A stretch of 64,000 bases of DNA, taken from NCBI GenBank assembly GCA_918807975.1, contig OU964932.1, positions 18,569,501 to 18,633,500 of the forward strand. Reading direction: 5' to 3'. The position numbers and the translations under genes were made by a program. The DNA is from Aplidium turbinatum (Eukaryota; Chordata; Ascidiacea; Aplousobranchia; Polyclinidae). Numbering within the stretch: position 1 is the first letter of the stretch; every line of letters begins with the position of its first letter. This document shows, one piece after another, positions 1 through 13,060 of the stretch. A model generated the notes under the pieces. That model did not search any database, was not told the DNA's origin, and was given only the letters and a program-made list of their open reading frames with translations.

Positions 1-213
1 CTGTGGGTTGCAGGTTGCAGCTTAGGACTTTATTCAAAACTCCCTGGTTATAATTTACAAATATATTTGAAGGACACAAGAGATGTAGATTACTTTGATA
101 CCTGTAAGGCCTGTAAGTAAGCAGTATATATAATTATACTATATGGTAGGCTATATGGTTACAAGTAGCCAAACATTGCACAAATGCACAAGGAAACATT
201 TTTTTCAATCCAG

Positions 214-3200
214 GTGCGATTGTCCAAGCGGGCAGTTCAAAACAAACTCTGATACGTGCCAGCCCCATTCCCCCTGTCCACCTGGGGAGGGTGTTGACTG
301 TCTCGGCACCCCGGAAAGAGACACGACTTGTAGAAAGTGCCCTTCCGGTTACGAATCTCAAAATACTTCCGCGAAGGATGTTTGCATTTTAAAATCAAAG
401 TAAGTATGTGTTTTTTATGTGTAGCCATGGCCACCTAGGTGGCCATGGTGTAGCCAACTTAAAATTGTGTGCAGCGATGCTGTAGTTTCACCAAGTGGCC
501 GTAAATTGCACGCTTTTGAAGTTTTACATTATTAGCCCACACTGAATGCTGTTAGTAATAATGTTATGGTCTTATTAATTGTCGCTCTACAATAGCTAAG
601 GTCTTTTAGCGACAGAGTTCGTTTTTAATGTATCAGGTTCAGAATGGCTGCCACCACATTATTACCCGACTTATCCTTACTGCGTTATGCAAGAAAGAAC
701 GCAAACAGTACAGTTTTTAAAGTCTTCTGTTTGACCAGACCTGGAACCGATCTCAGATCTCCCAGCACCAGTGCCCAAGGCGAAACCACTAGGCCACTGA
801 GCCGAGTGGTTTCGCATGCTGGTGTTGTGTTTTGCGCTAGTTTTAACTTTATTAAACATTTCTACGTTTGTATTTTTTGAGACTACATGGTCAGGTGTAC
901 CTATTTTAACCTATGTTTTTGTAAAAGGGATATGCCTTCAGTTACAATACCAATTCCGTACCATAATAGAGCTGAAACAAGCACTGGCGCGCCTAAAGTG
1001 TACCATACAACCGAGGAACAGAGCGCCACCAAGGAAAACGATACACCCGAAAAAACTGTAACCTACGGTAATAAAAATTTCATTAAGCGTAGTACAAGTT
1101 ATCAATGACTAAATTGTTCAAGAAGTAGGTATGCTATTAGCTGAGCCCTACAAACAAACTTTAATTTGTCTTAGCTTCTTAATAATTCGAAATGTGAATT
1201 GCTACAATGAAAAGATAGAGTAAGAAATGAATTTCAAGTTTAAATCGAGCTGTAGAGCCAGAGTAAAAGGCTCAAGCTCAAAGCTGTTCGCACTGAAGAA
1301 AAATAGGACTGTCCTATCAATTATTCATATTGCTAAGTTACTTTGCAACATGTGGGAGAAAATCAACGCATTGTTTCCTCAAAACCGCGTTTAGTGTTTT
1401 CATCACTTTGTTTATATTTCTGCGAGATTTTACAAAATTTAACTCATAAATTTGCTTATGTCCATTTCGACGCATTACTTTCCAAAGTGCGGTGTGTCGC
1501 CTACTAATCAAAAATGTTTTGTTGCCGTTGTCTATCAGAGCTTCGTGAAGGTACAAAATAAAAATATGAACAAAGAGCAACGAACATACTACTCGTTGAA
1601 CCTTTTTACCTTTAACGTGTCGATACTGCTAGTGCTCAAGTTTGTTTTTTCTCAAATGTGTATTACTCTGGCGCGTGGATTTCAATACAAGTTCCACTTG
1701 CTGCATTGAAATCCACTTCTGATCCTAGGAATATGTCAGATCGTCGTGAAATAGAAAAGCTGGGTTTAGAAGTCATGTGATGAAAACAAGCTTAGCATGG
1801 AAATTCCCTGCTTAGCAAATCCGTTCTTTCTACATTGATTCAACGTCTGCAGACGTTGAATAAATAACAAACAAAAAACAAACGGATATGCTGTCTAGGA
1901 CAAACGCTAAGGCAAACTTATCAGAATGATCCAACGCTGTTTTGTGCTAGCTGTTATTTGGAAAAGTAGATCAGTCTCCATGGCAAAGTGAAAGGTAAAT
2001 TTTGCCCTGTTTTTCATCGTCGTGTAGTTTTCAGTGTGGTGGATGACAAAGCATTTTTGCTCAACATTGCTATCCTCTGAAAATTGAATGAGGCTGTTCA
2101 CCAGGCATTAAATTGTGATAGTGATAGTTTAGCTCAATTTGCACCAGTAGAACATCTCCTATTATTTAATTGCTATCCTCTTGTTATGTCTCGTTTTTTA
2201 AATCGAAAAGAGGAACTGCTGTGTTGTGTGTGGCTGAGACGCACAGCAGGCAGTGTTGACTCAATGTCGTAATTCGGGAGCGACAGTATGTTCAGTTGTC
2301 GCCGGCAAACATTGTCATTTTAACATTGTTTCAATGCCTAGCGACGTCGAAACAACGTATTAATGACATGTCGCTAGAGAAAAGAAATCATTAACCTCTG
2401 GGTGTGGTTGAGACAGTAATTTTGTTGTTGAAGTGGTTAAAATCTATTTTTTGTCGTATTGTTTAATTTGCTGTCGTACTGTGGGTTCGTAGGTCAATTG
2501 TTGCATGTTAGTGTTTTGGATAGCTAACTTACTGTTTAGGTTTTCAACAAGATATTTGTGCGAAAACAGAGTTTCCTTCATACACGACAAATGGCCTATA
2601 ATTCCAGTGTATAAATAGACTGCATATTCGGTTTTTTGTGAAAGCCAAGATATTGTAGCTTACAAATACAGATATTGTCGTGATATAAGTGCTGTAGATT
2701 ATCATATCAAAGGTGTTTTGCTTTGAAAATTTTGCTTTTGTCGGTAAAATGCAACAAGTAGCCATCAATGTAAATCTTGGACTGCAAAAGCACAATCAAC
2801 TCAACTATTGTTTTTTTTATACTTTAGTTGGACTTCACTTGATTCCGATAACTCTGATTCCGCTCATCATTGGATTTCTTCTGGGTTTGGGCTTTAAAGA
2901 ATACCAATGGTGGCAAGTAAGTTTTGATCTTAAAGTTGAAATTGATTTCAGAAGTTTATAATATTGTACCTCAACACTTAAACGGTCATATGGATATCTC
3001 TAGGCTGTATTACATTTATTATTTTTAAGGTTCTAGCAACCTTTCCTAGACAACAAGTCAGATCCGATTTTGCATTGATGCAACGTCGGCAGATGTTGTA
3101 TCAATGTAAAAAGGGACTGACTAATTTGTTATCTGGGTGCTGCATTTTATGATTGTAATTGAAGAAAAACAGGGAAATATGATCAAGTGCTTATTGAATG

Positions 3201-6200
3201 TGATCTCAGAGTTGAACCTTAATACAAAGTGAAAATCCACTGTTTACTGATGTTCTAACACGCAGTAGTTTAAAATTTGGACTGCAATATAGTTTGAAAT
3301 AAGATAAGACACCCATCACTGATTTAATGAACAAATGATGAACTACGTACTTGTGGTAGCTGATTAATATTTTGTGATGGTATTTTCTAACTTAATCATA
3401 AACACCTGGAATGTGCTGATGCAGTGGCCATTTGAATAAATCTGCTTTTGTCGTTTTTGATATTGTGTCTGATAAGACAAAGCCTTGGAACTCTCGATTG
3501 GTTTATGCCAAAATAACATGAAAACGATGTCAAAACTCTTTTGTTCTTTAAAACATTTATAATGTTATAATTTGTCTGTATCACTGTATGTATATATGCG
3601 ATTTCTAATTTAAAATCTTGCTTGCTTTAACAGCACCTTAATTGAAGTATGTTTTTAATTGATTTTTCCAGCGATTTTGGTCTTGGTTGTCTCACTTCTG
3701 CTCATGTACCAATGAAAGCGATGCATCCGCTGATGTCACTTGTCAAGCTAGGTAAGCTAATATAAGTTCAGTGTTGTTCTCTTTCTATTGGATGTGAGGT
3801 TCATGTGACAAAACAAAAGTCCATAAACAATCATGTTATCTCGCTTATGTTTACTTTAAAGTATAAATGGCTGTTGGTAAGATAGACGACGAAGTTTAAT
3901 AAATTATTATCAACACTCTAGATTTAAGATTGGTTGACTAAATATTCTTTGAACGCATGACGAAGGGTGATATTCTTGTCAACACATCGAGGGGTAAAAT
4001 ACAAGATAAATAAATAAAACTGCCAGAATGAAAGGAAGGAAATTCGTATTTCTAAATCAGATGTTTTGAAAGGTCCCGTCTGCAAATCGCTTTTCTTACA
4101 CAACTTCTCAGTAATCCATTTTAATCTGCTTTATTGTGCATTGCCCAGACATTCTGGTGAGGCTACTTGATTTCTAATGCTCATCACAATATAGATCTGC
4201 GTTTGCTTTCTACTTTCATTAGCTTACTTATTGTGCAGACAGCCCTGACATCAACAACATAGATTAAGGCATATCATGACTTTCGCGACGCCATAGTAGC
4301 CTATTTATGGCGAAAGTCGCAATGCCACCGGTCGTCAACTCAGCTACAAACCGAACTGGGATTCCGAGTCTGAGAGTCTCTAGCAGATAAGATATGCCGA
4401 TAACTTGTACTCTATACTTGCTATGCACATTAGTTCTGGTTGCGAAGATTTGTTTCTTCCTGCTTGAGCCACCTCAAGATCTTTAAAAAAATTGGGAAAA
4501 AACAAAGCGTTAGTAGTTATGTTGCGATCCTTAAGCCTCACAAACCACCAGAGGATCCAAGAAGCTATCGTGCGATATCCCACCTCTGCGTTCTTTTCAA
4601 AATCCTCGAACGTCTCATTTCGTGCTAACTCAGAGATCCACTATTTTGAAGAACGAGCTGGATTTTGGCGCGGAAGATCAACTATGGATCAAGTGACTCC
4701 CTGTACTCAAGCCATCGAAGGCTTCTTTTAAACTAAAAGGAAGTCTGTTTTTTTCCCCTATACTTAACAGCTACCTACAGACACTACATGTTACCGCGGC
4801 TTCTTGTAAGCTGCTTAAAACCCTTCCAGACAGGAATATGATCAGGTGACCATGGAGCTAATCAGCAAACAAAGTTTTACTTTCACCACTTGCAACACAC
4901 GGCAAAGCAGATGTGACGGATGAAAAATGACGCTCCACAGGGATCAGTCTTGGATCCAATTTTTTTTAAACAACTAGGCCTACATTTACGACTTGCCAAA
5001 CACAGTTTCTGCAAAATGTGCATAGGCAAATGATCTCACAATTCTTCAGCATTCAGCATCCCGAGATAACGCATATATTCTGAGCCAAGACACAGCAGAA
5101 ACACTTTCATCTTAACACCAAAACTCAGCAAAGTCAAAACGGTGGTGGAAGCTTTCTACCTACTCAACAGGAAAGCTAATCGTGAGCTAAATATTAATAT
5201 CAATAAAAGGTTACTGTAACAATGCTCTAAGCCAAAGTATTTTTTGAAGCACATAAAGGTTGCTAGCTTAAAGCTATCACTTGGTGTCACTATGCAAAAT
5301 CTGTCTTGATTTGCTGAAGCGTTTGGCACGTTCCAGATAGGGAGCAGGAGCTGATACACTACGCACAGGAAAACTTGCTGTTGTCCATTCTTTATTATTC
5401 TTCTTCTCTAGTTTGACGTGTAGTGGCTTTGATTGGTGTAGTAGCTCGTGCAGCCAAGATTTCTTCATTATAGTAGGCTACTGCTCAACCTCCACTATCA
5501 CAACATCGACGCTGCCATCAACTGTATGTTTCCCTGTTGGCTGTGACCGAATGTTTGCTTCCTACAGCAGTGGACAGCCTCCTTATACAGTATTTGCGGG
5601 CATTCAACCGGCTGAGCATTGCCGCGATGAAGCTACTTTGTCGATCGATTGGCAACCACCAGAACCAAATCCTCTTCTTCATTCCAAGCAAAAGTTTATG
5701 CTGCGGTACTCCAAATGAGCATGTTTGTCTAGTAAATTCAATACAACTTTTTGTGTTAGTCGCCGAACTTCTGCTCAGCACAGTTGACAAACAAAACACC
5801 TCTGTGGCTAACTGGGATGACCAAAAATATAAACCATACTGGAGAAACAATACAAACCAGCTGCGTTCCTTTTTCTCCGTTGACCTGTCCCTATGGAAAA
5901 AGGCGTAGGTACACCTCTACCGCCATCGCATGGACGTCGGGCGTTTCGCGCAGCTGTGTCGGTTTACCAATGTGGAATGGCATCTTCTTTCAGTGAGTGT
6001 GGCGTTCAGAAACAAACCGCAAGCCACATCATCAATGACTGTACCATCTTACGTACATTAATGATCAGAAGAATTGTCCAATCTTACATAAAGAGGCTAA
6101 AGACTAGTTACTTTCCAGCAGGCTTTCAATGTAAGTGAGAAAACGTTGCTAACATGCAGAGATTTTTTTCAGAGGCGTATTATTTTTCAGAGGCGTAGAC

Positions 6201-9200
6201 TTTTTGTTTACGCTAACGCTTGCGGCCACATTTTTTTGGATAGTTGGCGCTTGAGGCTATGTCGTAAAGTTTTCGCGTTTTTTTAGCGCATTGCGTCAAC
6301 GTATACTTTTTAATGTCTTGGCTGTTGTTTGCATTTTTTTTTATTAAACTTTCCAAATTTTAAATAAGTTGAAAGAATGTATTCAATGGGCATAGACATA
6401 TTGAAACCAAAACGCAGCAAAATGTCAGATGAACACTTTCAGATGCTTGTGTTTCTTCGTGGAAATTCAAAATAAAACTTGTTTGTTTAGAGTGGTTTAT
6501 ACCGTGTGAATGTTTGGCACCTAGCAAACAAAATGAGTTTACGCTAGTGCAGGGGTCACCAAACTACGGCCCGAGGACCGAATCCGTCCGGCGAACTGAT
6601 TTCATCCGGCCCGCCACGTGCTGCAGAAATTACAGCTGCACTACAATTCTGTAGGCCTACAAGTGCTTCCCTTGGCATTAGCAACCGTCTTTGGCTTTGC
6701 CTTTTTGTGTAATAGAGACATCTTTGTTAAAATTGTTCGTTCTTATAGTTCGTTGTTGTATGTTGAATTTGTACATTTTTCCACCAGGCAGCCTACATGT
6801 TGGTGTTCTGTTTTTATCATTAGGCCACCACAAATGCGGACAGCCTAGGCCAAATTTGGAAAGATGTAGCCTAATGCTTTTTCAAGAGCACGATGCCCTG
6901 TAGTGTATCACAGCAAGAGATAATTGTTCCAGCAACTTTTCGATTTTCATCACAACTTTGCTATTCCACCGCTGGCTTTGTTATTTATTGTGTTCTATTC
7001 AAGTCCATGGAGATTCTAAATAGTGGTATATCTTTTTGCAATTTGCATGCGCCCGCAGCTGTTAATCTCGCAGCAATCCGGCCCTCAGAAAAAAAAGTTT
7101 GGTGACCCCTGCGCTAGTGTATGCGCTGACGCTGACGCCGCCAACTTTTTTTACAAGTTGCGTTGACGCATACGGCGTATGATTTTTCGGACGTTTGCGT
7201 TTACGCTGACGGCGTCAATATTTTTTGTATGCGCGTACATTACTGCTAACATGTGATGGTAAAAGAGAAGACTCTTGGCCACAAAGGCTAATACCAAAAG
7301 AAGGCAACATTATAAAAGTGTAACATTTGTTGTACAGTATTTTACGTTTTTGTCTACTAAAATTCTCATAATTTCACTTTGTATTTCAGGGGTATGGATA
7401 ACAGATATGAAGACGATAATAGCAGTGACTTTGAATCTAAGTAAGTAGACTAAGAATGAAAATAGGAAAACAGCTACTTTTGAATGAATGAAATGTTTAA
7501 ATTATTCTCCATGAGTTTTTAAAAAGGCTTTTTGAAGTGTTTATCTCAATTTTTATCGTCTAGTTAGTGAATTATATTGTGCTACAACTGCAAGGCTTTG
7601 TAAGAGTGTATGTTGAATATAACTTGTATTGTTATGTATTATGCTGAAATAAGCATGTCATTACTTTCCTTCTTATCCAGTAAGAGTCTACTGCACGAAC
7701 AAGGTAGCGGAGGTGTTATGACGTCTAGAGCCGCAAATCAAAAGTTTCAGCAAAAAAACACCTCTGTAGCCTCACCCGTTTCACCTCCCGAATCACCACC
7801 CCAACCAAGAAGCGCACACGACCACACAAGTAAGAAACTTCCTACAAGCTGAGACGTGTTTCGAAAGAATAATGCTTTACTTTGCTTTGGTTTATGAGCA
7901 TTCAAGAGAAAGGCAGTGTTCTTGAGTCAATATTAAAATAATCCAGACAGCAAATCAGTTCATTTTTACATTAATTTAACGTACCCAGACGTTGAATCCA
8001 AGTAAAAAAAGTGCTAACTTACTGGTTGCGTATTTGCTTCGCTAAACTTTTGCAATTGCCAGTTGCGCATTTAGAAAAACAATTTTGCTGGGATTAGAGC
8101 CATTGAGAGCACGATTTGGGCCCCGTACCATTGAAACCTTCTAGCCCCAAATGAAGATAATTCTAGGAAAAACGCAGGATATGCAAAGAATACTCGGTCG
8201 TTTGTTGAAGTTCCTGGGTCTCTTGGAAACGTCACGGACCCCTAAAATTATTCTGGGCCCAGATTCAAAAGTAGTCTACCCCCTGGATCCCCTTGTCAAC
8301 TCTACTGGGTGAGATGCCATGACACAAAGTTTCAAGATAAAATGGTCAATTTAAAAGTTGAGATCCGAAAACATAGACATGTTAAAAAAATGTGTGAAAG
8401 AAATTTTCTGGCTAATAATGTTTTTTATCAAATCAAAGTTAGAGGTCTATAAAAATTGGAATAATGAGGTTTGATAAATTAAACCTGTATAGCCCCCTGC
8501 GGTTCTGCTTAGATCTTTTTAACTTTTGTGGAGACAACAAAATCATATACGTAGTAAAGAAGCCCAGACCTCGTTCTCGGATCATTTCCGCCGCATCGTT
8601 GCCCCCGAAATGTCGTTGCAGACTTAGCCTTACAGCTAGGTATGGGCGAATCATTTGCTGTCCGCCACAGTTCCCCAGTTCAAAATCATTTTTAGTTCAA
8701 CTTTGCGTAACCGCCGGTTAAGTTAATATAATACTTGAGCGAAAAACCAAAACCAGAAACTGTCTAAAAAATTGTGAAAAAAGCAGATGAGACTGTGACT
8801 TGTGGTCACGTGACCAATTTTCTGGATCCACTGCTGTAGGCTATATTGAACACTGTTGCGCTAATGACAATGCCGCTATAGAGCTTGTCGTGTGGTTAGC
8901 AACAGGCAATGTTTTTAAATGTTGTGGCTTGGACTGATCAGCGCATTTATTTGATGTAAATGTATGTTTGATTTTTTGCACATTGTTGAGGACATCAGTC
9001 CTTCCTTGTGGATGAAGCGTCCATTCATCGTCAATTCATCATTCATCATCGTCGTCATCGTCAGTTCAATTCATCACCAAACATTAATGCATCATTTATC
9101 GCTTGTATATTGTTTAATTGTAATGTTTATTTCCTACAATAGACGTGATTATTTAGCGTAGCTTTGATTCAACAAAGAAAAAAATACATATACGTAAAAA

Positions 9201-10005
9201 TTGCATTTGGTAACATTTTAATACAAATCTATATGTATTTTAAGTGGAGCGTCTCCCGCGTGCTCTCAAAAATGATATTCGTAATCCTGCTGAAAACGAC
9301 TTCTATCGCCACTTCAGCACCTCTAGCTACAACAATCAAAATGAAATATATCTTGGAGAACTGCATAAAAGTAAGCTTGCACTCTAGTTAATGTTGTGAC
9401 AAAGCAAACACCAACAATGCTGTAAAAAATAAAAATCAGTCATCCATGAAAGTTTGCTTTGTCAATTTTCACCAAACGTAATATTTGCTCCTGGAAATTA
9501 AACTTAACAAGAGAGCAAATGCAATAAAAAGATAAGATGTATATTGTATATGGCTAATAATACACCCGTTTTAATCCTAATACAGCAAGTGAGACTTACG
9601 TTATTTATAGAACATGATACCACATTTGCCTTTGCAATTATCACGCAAAAGTTAGAAATGTGATGACACTCTTGTAAGTGTTCTTGGCAAACTTTGATGG
9701 TTGTGTGGGAAGCAGTAACAATTTATCTATCATTGTGATTTAAAATTTACTTAGCGCTGCATCCGCATTGGTAACCGTGTTTGAACTATATCAATCAAAA
9801 AAAAGGAAACCAACACAGCATTGTTTTTTTACCAGATATCAAATGGACGAATGAAAGATTTTGTGCTATTTTCCAGAAGTTAATGGAAACCTGCAAAAGC
9901 GACAAATTTAATCCTGCTACGATCCGTGAGTATTTTCAAGGGATTCCAAACCACCATTTGGCTGGAATTGTAGAGCGCGAAATGGGTGTCTTTACCAACT
10001 CCTAA
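214..10005 (+). CDS. TNF-receptor-superfamily-like type I membrane receptor, gene 1 (3' part)
   Basis: Spliced gene whose 5' exons lie before the window. Exons: 214-399, 970-1067, 2828-2916, 3672-3751, 7390-7440, 7681-7829, 9245-9370, 9836-10005, giving about 315 codons ending at a TAA. All junctions are AG/GT and every phase closes. Exon 214-399 is a cysteine-rich TNFR repeat (CDCPSG, CQPH, CPPGEG, CRKCPSGYES). Exon 970-1067 is a Thr/Glu-rich stalk. Exon 2828-2916 is a hydrophobic membrane segment (IPITLIPLIIGFLLGLGF) followed by KEYQWWQ. The cytoplasmic part has an acidic stretch (YEDDNSSDFES) and a proline patch (SPVSPPESPPQPRS). The last two exons form the same C-terminal domain as in gene 2. 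Known for the family: ligand-binding CRDs outside, adaptor binding inside. An odd Cys (VDCLG) replaces the Tyr of gene 2. Receptor class is well supported; ligand and signalling are not known. Confidence 0.8.
540..850 (-). repeat. tRNA-derived SINE (family A), copy 1
   Basis: On the minus strand a tRNA-like head (A-box-like CACTCGGCTCAGTGGCC; B-box-like GAGATCGGTTCC) is followed by a body and a tail near 555-590. A second copy lies at 30003-30262. It sits in the intron between the CRD and stalk exons of gene 1. Confidence 0.65.
1809..1899. mobile_element. short palindromic MITE, copy 1
   Basis: Degenerate member of a family of about 85 bp with the core GATTCAACGTCTGCAGACGTTG and ends related to CAGACAGCAAA...TTTGCTGTCTG. 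It lies in a gene 1 intron. Confidence 0.55.
3045..3137. mobile_element. short palindromic MITE, copy 2
   Basis: Same family: ends CCTAGACAACAA and TTGTTATCTGGG, with the palindromic core GATGCAACGTCGGCAGATGTTG. It lies in a gene 1 intron. Confidence 0.6.
4290..6140 (+). pseudogene. decayed Jockey-like LINE, RT and C-terminal region
   Basis: Read in shifting frames, the region shows reverse-transcriptase blocks in order: AILKPHKPPEDPRSYR and LFKILERLI, then ERAGFWRGRSTMDQVT, then NDAPQGSVLDPIFF. Further on are LSKVKTVVEAFYLLNRKANREL, the FAGIQPAEHCRDEA block (near 5600), and a C-terminal block (QCGMASSF, CGVQKQTASHIINDC) near 5960-6040. The frame changes repeatedly and stops are common, so it is an old relic. 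It matches the family of the fragment at 49380-49940. It sits in the large gene 1 intron between exons 3672-3751 and 7390-7440. Confidence 0.75.
6550..7111. mobile_element. non-autonomous hAT element
   Basis: Terminal inverted repeats CAGGGGTCACCAAACT and AGTTTGGTGACCCCTG, flanked by a perfect 8-bp duplication CGCTAGTG (6542-6549 and 7112-7119). There is no transposase domain. An 8-bp duplication with CAG ends is typical of hAT. It sits in the large gene 1 intron, inside a CG-rich repeat region (TTTACGCTGACG-like words around 6180-6300 and 7115-7240). Confidence 0.85.
7942..8024. mobile_element. short palindromic MITE, copy 3
   Basis: Left end CCAGACAGCAAATCAG and core AACGTACCCAGACGTTGAATC. 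The right end is decayed. It lies in a gene 1 intron. Confidence 0.5.
8097..8310 (-). repeat. dispersed repeat with GGGCCC and CCCCTTGTCAA blocks
   Basis: GCCATTGAGAG, TTTGGGCCC and a right end CCCCTTGTCAACTCTACTGG recur at 13990-14180 and 58068-58283, partly inverted. It is probably an old MITE. It lies in a gene 1 intron. Limits are approximate. Confidence 0.35.
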
Positions 10006-10470
10006 AGGACGACTTGCTCCAGTACATGGAGAAAGAAGAGAGTTTCTCTGAATGAGAAATTTGAAGATACAAAAGATCTGATCTACTTATATACGTCATA
10101 AAAAGAAATTACATGCTAAAGAAGTTATTGTTGAGTGATTTCCGAAACGGAAACTTTCCGAGCAAGGGGATGTTGATGAAGTCAGGAAACAAATCCGCAA
10201 AGTTGAAGACTACACAGGAATAGATAATTGGATAAGGTTTTAAGAACATGGAGGAGTCGATGATAATGTCCTTTGAATTCCAAGAAGCGAAAAGAAACTG
10301 TTTTATAAACGTTAGTTTGCCTGTGTTTACTGTGCTTGTAGAAGTTGTTATGTATACACAGTTTTTTCTATTCAAATTAGTTTTGTGTCTGAAGGGGGTT
10401 GATATTTTAAACTACAGTATTTGAAACTGATTATCCCGTTTTGGCATCAAGCGCGTAACGTTCGCGTTTT
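10006..10470. other. 3' flank of gene 1
   Basis: No convincing ORF or RNA gene. I did not find a clear AATAAA in this stretch, so the gene 1 transcript end is not defined. Confidence 0.5.
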
Positions 10471-10496
10471 ATCGCTTCTGCCTTTTTCTAGACCTG

Positions 10497-10880
10497 CTAT
10501 GTTTGGCATATATTGTTTTGTGAGGACTGAAGAATGGACTGAAGAATTGTTGGATATGCTAGAGATGAGAGAGACCATAGACCAACTGGCAAGGGCAAAT
10601 GGAGTAAGATGGTATGGACATGTGATAAGGAGGGAGGAAAGAAGTTTTCTTAGAAAGGCACTAGATTTAAAGGTGGATGGGAAGAGGAAACGCGGTCGTC
10701 CAAGAAGAACGTGGAAACAACAAGTGAAGGATGAATTTAAAAAAGTCGGACTGAAGGAGGAAGATGCAAGGGACAGGGTGAAATGGAGAAAAGGGATTAA
10801 AACAATTGCTGCGCGGAAACAATCGGCCACCCCCACTAGTGGGGAACAAACCGACGATGGATTATGATGATGATGATGTT
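10497..10880 (+). pseudogene. LINE 3'-end fragment with (ATG)n tail
   Basis: An open frame gives VRWYGHVIRREERSFLRKAL, then GKRKRGRPRRTWKQQVKDEF and GLKEEDARDRVKWRKGI, ending at TAA just before ATGATGATGATG. This C-terminal pattern and tail occur in RTE/Jockey-type non-LTR elements. RT itself is missing, so it is a 5'-truncated insertion. A related site without the insertion is at about 47425-47490. Confidence 0.75.
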
Positions 10881-12036
10881 GTGATGGTCAGAAATAGAAG
10901 CAAACTTAACTGAACTAACATGAAAGCTTAGATCGGGCATTTCATCTAAGTGTTTCTGCGATTTTGCCAATCAGTATTATTGAGCGAATTGTGTTGATCA
11001 ACTAGCATGGCTTCATATTTATGTACACAACTACACATCAAAACATTTCGGCACAACATAAAAACTTTATGAAGTTGGAGGGGTAACCATGTTGACTACA
11101 CAAGTTGTATAGAAATAGAGCAAAGCGCATGCCATTAGATGTTAAATGTAAGAAATGTGTCGTTTAAAACAATTCAAAAAATGCAATCGTTTTTAAACCA
11201 CATAAGACCAAATTGTCAAACTTTGTTTTAAAGAACGTTCCACAGAAGCTCGAAACTATGTTTGGCGCGTTTCAGGCTGCTTTGCCTCATCAATCTTTTT
11301 TCGCAATGTTTATTTAGACAATAATGTGTGGTGCTCTTCAATTTTCTTGGTAGAATCGTTAGTCAATCGGACTTCGCTTTACTTATGCTTTATGTCCATG
11401 TAGCATCACAATCACTGTATAACATTTCCTGGCTGTGCTCATACAATTGCACATTCACGTTGTTGCAACAGACATAGACAACAAATATGATGATTTAAAA
11501 AAAATGAAATGCTTATTGTTTGAATAGTCTTTGCAAATTATTTAGAGCTGGTCCACTTGGCGCAAAGGAATCTCCTGGTTGTACAGTATATGAAACTAGC
11601 AGACATCTGTTGGACTTAATGAAGTGTTTTTAGCGGAAAACCTTTAGGCACTTATATAAGTTACCACTGTTGTAAAATCTAGTTTGAATTGTTTTGTTAA
11701 GGAATTTTCACGCAATTAATAGAAAAATTTCCTGCAGTTCATAGAGAATTGTTGAAATGGATTATTATCTTTAATTGATAAATTTTTCTTCACAAAATCT
11801 CTGAGTGTACGCGGTGATGTTCATTTCCTTACGCTTGTGCACAATGGCCGTCTGATGCTGCTTTCGTTTACAAAATACACACCGAATCAGCTGTAAATTT
11901 TGCTCGCTTTTTTATTCGCTTTTGCCAACTTTCCGAAATAAATAAACATCTGCTTTACTACTAACCCAATCATTGTTCGTGTCACATAACATAGTTATTA
12001 AAAAATAAGATGGGTAGAAATTGATGTGGCTGCATC
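10881..12036. other. intergenic, no feature recognised
   Basis: AT-rich sequence without long frames, splice-flanked coding blocks or clear repeats. Confidence 0.5.
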
Positions 12037-12122
12037 GCAGACAGCAAACCAGTCGTTTTTACATTGATTCAACGTCTGCAGACGTTAAATCAATGCAAAC
12101 AACGACTTATTTGCTGTCTGGG
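12037..12122. mobile_element. short palindromic MITE, copy 4
   Basis: Well preserved: CAGACAGCAAACCAGTCG at the left, TTATTTGCTGTCTGGG at the right, and the core GATTCAACGTCTGCAGACG. It lies between the two receptor genes. Confidence 0.7.
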
Positions 12123-12329
12123 ATGGTACACTTCCATTCATTGTGATCAGATCATCGCTGTTGATTTGAAATGCAATTCAACTCGCTGAATGAGATTTTA
12201 TACCTGTTATCTTGATCTGTTGGAATTCGAGTTTAGGTTTGCTTAGGGAAGTTTATCCATGAACTTATTAAGGCGTCAATCCCCAAAAAATGAAAGACGC
12301 CTTATTCGAGCTTCACCCTAGTTTAGGGC

Positions 12330-12500
12330 ATAAGTTGTGATTGCATATCCATGTTATCTTGAGCTGGAATCGAACTTCCAGCTTGACAGGAATTGTGGAC
12401 GTCCTTGACTTGGAGTCGAACCTCTGCCGAGATTGTATTGCGGCGTCTAGTAGGCTTATGCCGTTCTCGGTTACGCAATTGAAATCCAGTTTTGTGTAGA
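12330..12500 (-). repeat. tRNA-like SINE relics with two B-box matches
   Basis: On the minus strand GAGGTTCGACTCC and GAAGTTCGATTCC occur about 50 bp apart, each with decayed tRNA-like flanks. This may be a dimeric or nested tRNA-derived repeat. No complete cloverleaf was seen. Confidence 0.4.
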
Positions 12501-12744
12501 AGCTGGACCACAAAGTTTAGTTTAAAATTGAAATTAGGTTTCAATTTTTTTCATGACACATGATTTATAGTAGGGTACATCATTGACGTTATGCCTAGTC
12601 TTGAATAATCTTTCAGGGAAGTTTTGTATATCCGTCTGCGGTGTCCCCACCATACTGTAGCATAATATAGTAGGCTAGGTTGGCCTAGACACGGCGCATG
12701 TTACTTTATACTTCTATAAACTCTGGAATAGGTTAATTAAATTG

Positions 12745-13060
12745 CTTCTTGAGTTTGAGGCCGCCGCAGATCACGTTGTAACATCCAGGCGCAGCAGCCA
12801 ATGGATTGTGTGTTCACCGAGCGTTGTGAGGTCCACATATCTGTCCTGGGGTCGATATACAAGACAATGGTAGATAATGTGGTGTGCAGTCTAAGAATCT
12901 GAGCCACACGCACAAGATGGTAAATCGGCGAGGCCCCTTTGGTACCTGTTGCTGTTAAAACGGCCCACCCCAGTCCGCAGGCGATTGAGCTTCACCATTC
13001 CTTCCGAGGTAGTTCTGCTCCGGCCGCCTCCGGGTGGGATGTTGGTAAATTAAATTGCGA
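12745..13060 (-). pseudogene. LINE 3'-end fragment (Jockey-like C-terminal region)
   Basis: The minus strand reads VKLNRLRTGVGRFNSNRY, then GLADLPSCACGSDS, a stop, TAHHIIYHCLVYRPQDR and HTIHWLLRLD. This is the C-terminal Cys-His block that follows RT in Jockey-type LINEs. It is 5'-truncated with at least one internal stop. Confidence 0.7.

Noticed and set aside
4277-4320. Small inverted repeat (GACTTTCGC ... GCGAAAGTC)
   Set aside because: Short and bulged, and no terminator or element boundary could be assigned in this eukaryotic context.
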